From contig PJAB01001374.1 of the NCBI GenBank assembly GCA_002887195.1, positions 1 to 14,949 of the forward strand: a stretch of DNA of 14,949 nucleotides, written 5' to 3'. The stretch is from Chrysochromulina parva. Its lineage: Eukaryota > Haptophyta > Prymnesiales > Chrysochromulinaceae. The position numbers and the translations under genes are program-made. Below the pieces are notes generated by a model that saw only the letters and a program-made list of their open reading frames with translations, did no database searches and was not told the origin of the DNA. Shown piece after piece: positions 7,475-14,949 of the stretch. Each line of letters opens with the position of its first letter. Positions within the stretch are counted from its first letter, which is position 1.

Positions 7475-7865
7475 GTTGTGAACAGAGCTCAGCACGGCGG
7501 CCTTCGTCACACGTTGAGGACGAATCGCAGGAAAAATTTGTGTCCCTCTTGATGCACACACTACATGTAAGTCGGCCCCACCTCGAGCTTGAAGGACGTG
7601 TATGTAGACGACGGGCGGCCGGCCGGGGCCGAGGACGTCGGGGCTCGAGCGGAGGGTCGTGCTTTACGCTAGGGAGGCTCACCGCCGTGACCGACGCACA
7701 TGCAAGCTGGTCCCGGTGCACACGCGCACGCGCATACACGCATGGGGCACTCGGCTGTCTCGCATGCGTGCGGAAGGACGCCAGCCGATGTGTCACGACC
7801 TGTCACCGACCTAGGACGCTGCGAGCTTGGGTCGACCTGTCCGCGCACGGATCTGTCGCAGACGA
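7475..7865 (-). promoter_or_regulatory. Intergenic region upstream of the JmjC gene
   Basis: These 391 bases lie between the two-exon gene's stop and the JmjC start, both on the minus strand. The region holds a purine/pyrimidine-alternating stretch rich in CA and CG dinucleotides (about 7717-7745) and a GGCCGGCC-type palindrome near 7617-7625. No RNA gene or additional coding region can be supported. Confidence 0.4.
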
Positions 7866-8854
7866 TCACTCGAGCTTGCGGCGCTTGATGCCTTCTTCGG
7901 TCATCATCATCGAGTCGTCGAGCGTGATACGCAGGACGTAACGGTCGCCGCACAAGTAGTCGGTGACGCCGTACTCGCCTTGTTCCATGATGTGAAGGTT
8001 CTCCTCCTTCCACTCTGAGTCGATGCCCCCGAGCGCCTGAAGCTCGCCCAGTATCTTCTGGCGCAGCGCAGTTGCCGTCTTCTCGTCCCCGCTGAGCATG
8101 CGATACATTTTCGTAGCGTTGAGGTGGTTTTCGTTTTTGTAAGCGTATCCGCCCAGCCGTGTGACGAGCGTGCCCGGCTTCAGGTCGGACGGGCTGTAGT
8201 GTTGGACGACCAGATCAATCGTTTGTCCGAATTGGTCCATCTTCACGCCCGACTGGTCGTCCACGATGAGATGCATGCCCGCATCACTCATGTCGCACTT
8301 GAGTATCTTAGTCTTGATCCACTCGACGATGCCCGGCGCGGCAGCCATCGATTCGGTGTGGACTCGGTACGCAACCATCTTGCCAATGTAGAAGGGGTCG
8401 CTCTCTGGCACAGTCACCGTGCAACCCGAGAAACCAAAGTACTCGAGGGCGCGCTCGGCGTCCTCGGGCATGACGGTGGGCGTGACGTCGAGCTTGCCCT
8501 CCTTCATGTACCCCCACACGTACTCAATGAGCGACGGGGACCTGAGCGCAGGCAGAAGCGAGCGCGATGAGTGAAGGATTACCGCTTGCGAGTTAAGCTT
8601 GCGAGCGGGATGTATTCGAGCGAGCACGCCTGCGCGCACATGTATTCGTCGTCGCTGGGACCAGTGGGCGCCATCTCGAAGGCAAGGCTGTTCGTGAAGC
8701 GCATCTTTGCCGCGATGGTCGACTTGCCGTCCGGGTCACGTTTTGCAAGCTCAGACTCGAGCATGTGGAGCGTAAGCTTCTTGCCGCCGTGAGGGTCGCA
8801 GTCGGCACCCCAAACAAAAGTGGCCTCGATCGTATCATCCGTAGACTCCGCCAT
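7866..8854 (-). CDS. Two-exon gene, unknown protein with weak BTB/POZ (T1-type) resemblance
   Basis: Exon 1 (8854-8583) starts at an ATG with MAESTDDTIEATFVWG. Exon 2 (8541-7866) ends with the basic tail IKRRKLE. Joining them across the 41-base intron restores one frame of 315 residues, the junction being a CG|G arginine codon (R91). Without splicing, the exon 1 frame stops after 91 residues. Residues about 92-128, reading IEYVWGYMKEGKLDV, then a proline loop, then AERALEYFGF, resemble the last helices of the T1/KCTD class of BTB domains, which mediate oligomerisation. The remaining 185 residues have no motif I recognise. The C-terminal KRRK could be a nuclear signal (inference). The gene is divergent from the giant coiled-coil gene. 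The exon structure is well supported; the family assignment is not. Confidence 0.65.
8542..8582 (-). other. 41-base spliceosomal intron, phase 2
   Basis: On the minus strand the donor is AAGCG|GTAATC and the acceptor is GCGCTCAG|GTCC, preceded by a pyrimidine-rich tract. Removal joins two open frames exactly. At 41 bases it is near the lower limit of known spliceosomal introns, in keeping with a compact genome. Confidence 0.75.
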
Positions 8855-9315
8855 GAGGGTCGAAGACGAGGCCGCTACGGACTTGGGCCTGGCTGGCAGA
8901 GCAAAATCGGAAGCGCCCTCACCGCGTTACGCAACGCATGCGCGCGAAAAAAAAACCCCACACAGATTCAGTTTTCGGGACGGGTGTTGCGGCGTGTCCT
9001 GGGAGATGGCGTGAGTCGGCCGCATGCATCTCGATGATCAATCGAGATTAATTTCACAGTTTTACATGCGGCTAACGTTTGACCCGGATCCGTACTACGC
9101 GATAGTACTCGAGTGCACGATAAGTGCACTAAGTGCATGAGCTTAAGTTCCTATTTCACGTTGGCCGCGCTTCCACACATGATCCGCGGTCCTTCGGGAA
9201 CATGAAAAGTCGCGGAAGTATGAAACAACTCGGGGGGTAGCTCTTTCGTGTAACAACTTTTGCTCTGCCATGACAAGTCCTCCTTGCGTTCTCGCGGATT
9301 CCGATTGACCTGAGC
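8855..9315. promoter_or_regulatory. Divergent intergenic region between the two-exon gene and the coiled-coil gene
   Basis: These 461 bases are AT-richer than their surroundings. They hold an A9 run at about 8947-8955, an inverted repeat at 9029-9047, and a cluster of AAGTGCA-type direct repeats and the palindrome AGTGCACT at about 9111-9139. No ORF here looks genuine. The region probably carries both promoters; no TATA box is clear. Confidence 0.45.
9029..9047. repeat. Short perfect inverted repeat in a divergent promoter
   Basis: Arms TCTCGAT and ATCGAGA flank the five-base spacer GATCA. The position between two divergent genes makes a dimeric regulator site conceivable, but a single short palindrome is weak evidence. 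Confidence 0.5.
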
Positions 9316-12300
9316 ATGAGCACCCTTCATGATGGCACTCTCCCAATGCGCCAGGCGCTCGACACCGTGCGTGGCGCAAACAGCACGGCCGGCATCGGCA
9401 CGCCATCGACGGCTCGCTCGGCACGCCAGGCAGTGCTGCGCCACGCAGCCGCGGCGGAGTCCTCGATGGCAAATCTCCGCCAGTCGGCAAGCGGCAGCGC
9501 GTCCGCGAGTGCGGTGCTCGCCGATCTCGAGGCGCACCTCAAGTCCGCCAAGGAAAAGCAGGCGCGCTGGCACAGCGTGGCCGACTCGAGCGGCGGCTGG
9601 CGGCACACGAACTTTGGCTACAAGAGCACTCCCGACTGGGTGCACGCGAACGTGCTCACGGATGAGCTGCGGATGATCGAGCATGACGTGACCCACGGCG
9701 AGGTGGCCGAGGCGGTGCGCTCGACTGACCGGCTGCGGCGCGAGCTGCACGAGCTGCGCGAGCGTGCGCGCACCACCGAGGGCGAGCTGCAGCAGCAGCT
9801 CGCCGAGGTGACTCACCAGGCGTGGCGTGCGCGTGAGGAGCTCGCATCGTGCGAGCGCTCGCTGCGCGGTAAGCAGGAGGAGGCGAGCCGGCTGGGGAGC
9901 GCGCTCGCGGCGGAGGAGGCGCGGCGCGCTGTCGTCGAAAAGCAGAGGCTCGAGCTGCGCCACGAGCGCGAGGCGGCGCAGCAGGAAGCCAGCGTGGCAA
10001 GCGCGCGGCGCGAAGAGGTCGAGGCCCAGCTGCGCGAGAGTGAGCGCGAGGTGCGCGCGCTGCGCGAGGCGGCGGCGCTCGCCGAGTCGTCCTTTGCGGA
10101 ACGGCAGGAGAGCCAGCGCGCGCGCCTGGCGCAGCAGCAAGCTTCATCCGTCGCCGAGCTCGCAGCCTCTGCCGAGGAGCGCCGCCGGCTCGAGGCGCAC
10201 TTATCGGAGGTGCAACGGGCGCTCGCATCGGAGGCGGCGGAGCGAGGCGCCGAGTTCTCGAGGCAAGAAGAGCGGCTCATCAACTTCGAGCAGGTGCTGC
10301 AGTCCGAGCGCCACGCCTTCGAGCTCGCCCGCGATGCGGCCGCCCGCGCAGAAGGAACGATCCAGAAGCTGCACGACGAGCTCGCATCGGCGCAGGTCGC
10401 CGGTCGCGAGGCGAGTGTGCGGGCAGATATGGTTGAGGCGCAGCTCGCGAGCTTGCAGCGAGAGCTCGAGGCCTCTCGGCACACGACCGAGCGCCTTGAG
10501 AGGTCGCTCGAGAAGTCCACGCGCGAGGCCGAGGTGGCCAAGGCGGCGGCCCTCGAAAGGCTCAAGTCGATGGACGCGGAGCTGCGGTCCGCGGTGCACG
10601 AGCGCGACGCGGTGGCGCTGGATGCGCAACGGGCCATCGAGGCGGCGATGGCGGAGAAGAAGTGGGCCGTCGACGTGGCGGTGGCAGAGAAGCAGCGGGC
10701 CGTCGACACGGCGGCGGTGGAGGTGGCGCGGGCGGCGAAGGCGGAGCAGCAGCTACGCGAAGCGAGGGAGAAGGCGGAGCTGCTGCTCAGGGAGGCGAGC
10801 GCGCATGCCGAGGCGGTGCGCGCGAAGCTGGAGGCCGACGCCCTCGCCGATCAGCAGGCGGCGCAGAAGAAGATTGGGGAGCTCGAGAAGCGTATTTCGC
10901 GCCAAGTCGCGGAGCTCGAGCGGCTGGGCGTTGAGCATGGCGCCGCCGTGAGCGCTCGCGTGACTGCCGAGCTCGCCCTCGCGGCCAAGGAGCGCAGCAT
11001 CGCCGCTCGGCTGCACCGGATGGGCGAGGTGCGGGCACGCGCGGCCGCGCTGCCTGCGCCGCCGCCGCCGCCCGTGGCTGAAGATCGGCTCTCAGTCGAG
11101 ATGACGAGCGCGCTCTCGCCGACGCGTAAGGCGGAGCGCATCGCCGAACGGTTCAAACAGGAGACGGCGGCGGGCAGCAGGATGGGCGTCGTACCGGGCA
11201 GCAGGTTGGGCGGTCGGGCAGTCGCCGAGGCGGCAGCCGCGGCTGAGGCGGCGGTGAGGGCCTCGAGCGCCGCGCGCGTCTCGTTCCTGCTTCGCCGCTC
11301 CGATGCACCCGATGAGATGACGGCGGTGGCGGCCGCAGAGGACGCACACCCGCCAGGCTCGCCCCTGGCGCAGTTTGAGGAGATCGTCGCTCAAGCGACG
11401 TCTTCGGAGGCGTCCGCTCGAGCGGAGGCGTCGAGGCTGCGCGAGCTGCTCACCGAGGCGGACCACTCCCTACGCCTGCTCTGGGGTGCCGTCATACAAG
11501 GCGCGGGCGACTCGATCAAGTCGATGGTGCCCACGTTTGCGAGTCAACTCCACGGGCGCGATCTCGCTCAGCTCGCTTCGAGCCCCACCGACGCCTCGTG
11601 GACGTCGTTGCTCGATCCCGCCGCCTCGTCGAGCGCCGTGATGAGCGTCTGGCCGACGCTCCCCGCGCCGCTCCCGACGCCGCTCGGCCGCATGGAGCCA
11701 CGTGGCATGGAGCCGCGTGGATTGGAGCCGCGTGGCTTTGAGCCGCCATCACTCGCCTCTCCCACGCAGCCGACTTCGCTCCTCTCGCCCCTCTCCGCGG
11801 CCCAACGCGCGGCCGAAGCCGCCGAGAGCAACGAGATCGTGCCCGTCCCGGCGCTGCGCGTGCGGACCGTGGCGACCACCCGAGCGGTGTGGCTGGCGAG
11901 GCAGCAAGTACTCGCAATCGCCGTCCAGAAGGCGCTCGGCACGGCGCGCGAGGAGCTCGAGGGTCAGCTGCTCTCGACCGAGCTCATGGAGGTGGAGCTC
12001 CGCCAAAAGGTGCACAACGTGCACCGGAACGCCGTGCAGCGCCGGCTGCGTGATTGCCTCTTCGTGCTGCATCGCTGGTGGGCCAACGTGGTCGCGCTCG
12101 ACACGGCGCGCCACGCGGCGGCCATCCCGCCACTGCAGGCCGCGCTCGCGACGGCGCACGACGAGCTCGAGCTCGCGATGCGCCAAGTGGACGCGGCGGC
12201 GGCGGAGGCCCAAAAGTCCGAAGCGATCCACGGCTGGCTGACGCAGAAGGCCTCGGCGCTGCAGCTCGAGGTGAGCACGATCGAGCACGAGGCCAACGCC

Positions 12301-14693
12301 CAAGTTGCGGCCGAGAAGCACAAGGCGCAGGCGAGCGCGGACGCGCTGGTCGCGCAGGCCGAGGCGGCCGTGGCCGAGGTGAGGCGTCACCTGCTCGAGA
12401 CTGAAGAACGGCTCGCGCGGAGCGATCGGGAGCTGCGGGCGACGCGTGAGGCAGCGGATGCGGCCGCGGTGGCTGCGGTGGAGCGGGGGAGCCTGCAGCA
12501 TGCAGAGCATGGCAAGACGAGCGCGGCGCTCCGGGCGGCCCTCGCCGAGTGTGGCGATCTCGATGCGCAGCTCGCGGCGAGCCACCTGGCGCTCGAGACG
12601 GCGCTCAATGAGAAGGCGGCGGCCGAGCGCACTGCCTCGTCGGAGATTGCGAATCTCGAGATGCAGCTGGTCGAGGTGAGGCGTGCGCTCTGATGAGCTC
12701 TGATTGCGCCTCTGATGACGTGTGATGACCTCTGATGACCTCCCTCCTCAGGTGAGGCGTGCGCTCTGATGAGCTCTGATTGCGCCTCCGAGGGCCCCTC
12801 TGATGACGTGTGATGACGTGTGATGACGTGTGATGACCTCTGATGATTTCTCTCCTCAGGTGCGGCGTGCGCTCGAGCTCGAGGTGCGAGATCGGCGCGA
12901 GATCGAGGAGACGACGGCGAGCGTGCGCGAGGCTCTGGGCGCGGCGAACGAGGTGTCCCGCGTGGCCGAGCTGCACGTCGAGGCGTCCAAGCGGGCGCTC
13001 GAGAGCACGCAGAAGAGGGTCATGGAGGAGCACGCCGCGGTGCTTGAGGCGACGGTGCGCGAGAGGCTGCTGCGCGAGTCGCTCGAGGTGACCGAGGGTG
13101 TGCTCGAGGAGTCGCATGGTCGACGCGCGAGCCTCGAAGCTGAGACTGAGACCCTCCGGATCGCCACGAGCGCCGTCGTGGCCGCGCGAGAGAGCGCGCT
13201 GGAGAGGGAGCTTCAGCTAGACGAGGGCGTGGCCGAGCTGTACGCGCAGCTGCGCGATGCGGTCGGCCAGATGGACGAGGCGACCGCGCGCGCGGACGAG
13301 CTCAGCCGGTACGCGTGTGGCCGAGAGCTCGTGCAGATGGCCACCTGATTGTTCGTGAGTGCCCCTAAATTGCAAATTGCAATTGCCTACGAATGGCATG
13401 CTGAGTGCCTCCCGACTTAGGTACGTGGCCGAGCTCGAGCAGATGGTCTTGGCCGAGGCGAATGCTCGACAGCGTGAGGAGCGCGCGGCCAGCGAGAGCG
13501 AGGAGCGCCTTCTCGCGCGCATCGCGGTGCTCGAGGCCCAGAAGGCGAGTCTCGTCAATCTCGAAGGGGAGCTCAAGCGGCAGCAGGCCTCGCACGAGAT
13601 TGCGCTGCACGCGGTGCGCGAGATCGGCCAGGCGGCGATCGAATCGGGCCAGGCGGACGCGCGGGCCAAACAGGAGCGCGCGCTGCGCGCCGAAGCGGAG
13701 CTCGAGAGGCAGCGAGCGGAGGCGGAGGCGGCGCGACTCGCCACCGCGACGGCGCGCGCGGCGCAGGAGGCGGCGGGCGAGGCGCACCAAAAGGCGCAGG
13801 CGGATGTGGCGGCCGCGCAGCAGGCGGTGGCCGCGGCGCGCGCCGAGCTACGCGTGCTCTATACCAGTGCGGCAGAGGCGGACGATGCGCGCCAGATCGC
13901 CGAGCGCAACCGCGAGCGGGCGGATGCGCTGAGCGCCGAGATGCGCGAGCGGCTCGAGAAGATCGGCGAGGAGCGCCAATCGAGCCGCGCTCGCGAGCTC
14001 GCGTCCGAGCTCGCGGTCGCCGAGGCCCAAGCCAAGCTGCGCGAGGCCGAGCGGAAGTACAGCGTGCTCGAGGCATCGGTGGCCTCGGAGCGAGGACGAA
14101 GCACGCGGCTGCGCGACGAGGTGGACGTGCTGATGCGCAGCGTCGAAGAAGCTCGGCAGCAGGTGACTGCCGCCGAGGAAGGGGCGGCGGCGGCACGCGA
14201 GCGCGAGCGTCAGAGTGATCATCGCGCCGAGGAGGCGCGTGCCGAGCTCGAGCGTGAGAGGCATGCCCACAACGAGACCGTGGGTCGGCTCGAGAGATCG
14301 GGCTCGGAGAGCGCCGCCCTCACCTCGAGGCTGGGCGCGCAGCTCGAGCGCGAGCGGGATGGGCGGAGTGCAGCGGAGCGACGCGTCGTCGAGGCGTCGA
14401 TCTCGATGCAGCTCGAGCTGCAAGAGGCGCAGCGCAAGGCCGCCGTGGCCGAACGCGCGAACGAGAAGCTCGTGCTCGCCGCACGCGGCGCGGCGGCCGC
14501 CTACTGCTCGCGCGTGCTCCACGGTCGCTCCGTTGAGGCCACGCGCCGCGCCTTTGGCTCGTGGATCGTCGCGGTGCGCTGCGCCGATGCGGCCAATCGC
14601 GCGTATGAGGTTGAGGAGCGCGCGCGCCAGAACCTGATGATGCAGGCGCGCACCTTTCAGACCAGGCTCGAGCTGCTCGCCATGACGGAGTGA
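9316..14693 (+). CDS. Giant coiled-coil protein, three exons (about 1693 residues)
   Basis: Exons are 9316-12675, 12860-13308 and 13421-14693. Splicing is phase 0 then phase 2 and gives 1694 codons with the stop. Residues 1-130 are Ser/Ala-rich with a distinctive stretch (WRHTNFGYKSTPDWVHANVL). Nearly all the rest is Ala/Glu/Arg coiled coil. It is interrupted by a PAPPPPP hinge near 579, a Ser/Pro-rich region with MEPRG repeats (793-810), and two tryptophan modules, LHRWWANVV near 918 and FGSWIVAV close to the C-terminus. There is no signal peptide, membrane span or catalytic motif. A structural role at centrosome, basal body, cytoskeleton or as a membrane tether is plausible from architecture alone. 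I cannot name a family. Unspliced reading stops five codons into intron 1, so splicing is needed. Confidence 0.8.
10651..10716 (+). repeat. 33-bp tandem duplication in the coiled coil
   Basis: Two adjacent 33-base units encode AEKKWAVDVAV and AEKQRAVDTAA. A more degenerate relative (AQRAIEAAM) precedes them. At 11 residues the period matches a hendecad rather than a heptad, so this segment may form a right-handed or straight coil. Confidence 0.7.
11692..11745 (+). repeat. Tandem MEPRG-like pentapeptide repeats
   Basis: Four successive 15-base units encode MEPRG, MEPRG, LEPRG and FEPPS. They lie in the Pro/Ser-rich region that interrupts the coiled coil. The first base or two of each unit varies, keeping a hydrophobic residue at position 1. 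Confidence 0.85.
12676..12859 (+). other. Intron 1 of the coiled-coil gene, built from two tandem GT...AG units
   Basis: The donor is GTCGAG|GTGAGG and the final acceptor TCTCCTCAG|GTGCGG; 184 bases, phase 0. Unit 1 (12676-12751) and unit 2 (12752-12859) share the start GTGAGGCGTGCGCTC, then TGATGAGCTCTGATTGCGCC, and both end in CCTCAG. Retention of either unit puts an in-frame TGA after five codons. The first 15 bases differ at one position from the start of exon 2. Confidence 0.85.
12711..12850 (+). repeat. 10-bp TGATGACGTG/TGATGACCTC repeats within intron 1
   Basis: Each intron unit carries a run of decamers of the form TGATGACSTS. There are about three in unit 1 (12713-12742) and five, the last degenerate, in unit 2 (about 12801-12850). 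The difference in copy number accounts for most of the length difference between the units (76 versus 108 bases). Confidence 0.8.
13309..13420 (+). other. Intron 2 of the coiled-coil gene, phase 2
   Basis: The donor is CTCAGCCG|GTACGC and the acceptor CCCGACTTAG|GTACGT; 112 bases. Removal joins CG and G into an arginine codon and keeps the coiled-coil frame (ELSR-YVAELEQM). The first 32 or so intron bases are a decayed copy of the start of exon 3. The middle holds an ATTGC-rich stretch (about 13369-13386). Confidence 0.8.
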
Positions 14694-14949
14694 CCGCACA
14701 TGTGCCCTCGCGTCGAGTGTCACATTCATGCTTGCTTCAATGCATATACATGTAAAGTGGAAGTGGGCTATGAATCGGCGGCGTCGCGGGACTTCCCAAG
14801 GTGCATCTTTTGTTTGTCCTTGTCGATTTCATCAGTGTAAGGTACGCCATACGCAGCGTATTTTGTTTTTGCGTATTTTCAGCATTTTGCGTATTGCGTA
14901 TTTTTGACCCGCATTACGTATTGCGTATTGCGTATTGCGTATGACTGCA
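14694..14949. other. 3' flank of the coiled-coil gene, AT-richer end of the window
   Basis: These 256 bases follow the stop codon. A TGTAAA lies near 14752-14757 and could be a poly(A) signal of the type used in green algae, but no other gene end here shows it, so this is weak. The last 90 bases carry a heptamer repeat. No ORF is supported. Confidence 0.45.
14856..14942 (+). repeat. GCGTATT heptamer repeat cluster
   Basis: GCGTATTTT occurs at 14856 and 14871. GCGTATT then occurs at 14889 and 14896, ACGTATT at 14916, and GCGTATT at 14923 and 14930, with a further partial copy to 14942. The last copies are perfectly tandem with a 7-base period and the array may continue beyond the window. It is not one of the common telomere repeats. 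Confidence 0.8.

Noticed and set aside
8542..8582. Possible third case of an intron start copying the next exon start
   Set aside because: The intron start and the exon 2 start share only GT and a tcRctcatYg-like stretch (8 of 10). This is too short and weak compared with the two introns of the coiled-coil gene.
9813..10709. Long minus-strand Ser/Ala/Arg-rich frame opposite exon 1 of the coiled-coil gene
   Set aside because: Typical antisense artefact of GC-biased codons; no start context, domain or neighbour supports it.
12752..12766. A small cryptic exon between the two intron units
   Set aside because: Its frame reads VRRAL and then TGA, so inclusion would truncate the protein. It is better read as a zero-length recursive site.
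14889..14942. Telomere repeat
   Set aside because: The GCGTATT unit does not match known telomere motifs such as TTAGGG or TTTAGGG, and it is interspersed with irregular copies.
1..14949. CRISPR array, phage genes, defence systems, rRNA or tRNA genes
   Set aside because: None is visible. The repeats present are coding tandem repeats or intronic, and the genes are eukaryotic.

Overview
The window is strongly GC-rich nuclear DNA from a eukaryote. Evidence: a kinesin motor, a golgin-84-like Golgi tether, a JmjC oxygenase, a tandem ubiquitin-like protein, GT-AG introns of about 41 to 184 bases, and no bacterial-type ribosome binding sites. Tight gene packing, very short introns, GC-biased third codon positions and long Ala/Arg/Glu-rich coiled coils suggest a microalga-like protist. 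A haptophyte is my first guess, but nothing in the window proves the lineage.

Layout, left to right. (1) Bases 1-2784, minus: the 5' part of a kinesin gene, open for 928 codons and running off the left edge. Its N-terminal extension has SDFG-type repeats, proline runs and an IQ motif ahead of an internal motor. (2) Bases 2997-4004, plus: a protein with two ubiquitin-like folds, divergent from the kinesin across about 210 bases. (3) Bases 4324-6108, minus: a golgin-84-like coiled-coil protein with a C-terminal membrane anchor. (4) Bases 6185-7474, minus: a JmjC/cupin 2-oxoglutarate oxygenase with its own C-terminal membrane anchor, only 76 bases from the golgin start. (5) Bases 7866-8854, minus: a two-exon gene with a 41-base intron, weakly BTB/POZ (T1)-like. 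(6) Bases 9316-14693, plus: a three-exon gene for a coiled-coil protein of about 1693 residues. (7) The right end is AT-richer and carries a GCGTATT heptamer repeat.

The genes do not form an obvious pathway. The recurring theme is cytoskeleton and membrane traffic: a kinesin, a Golgi tether, a tail-anchored enzyme and a giant coiled coil. This may simply be chance in a gene-dense genome.

The most striking signal is in the last gene. Both of its introns begin with a decayed copy of the start of the exon that follows. The first intron is also two tandem units, each starting with GT and ending with AG, which creates a perfect back-to-back acceptor/donor. This is the footprint expected if introns arose by tandem duplication of exon sequence containing an (A)GGT, and it predicts possible recursive splicing.
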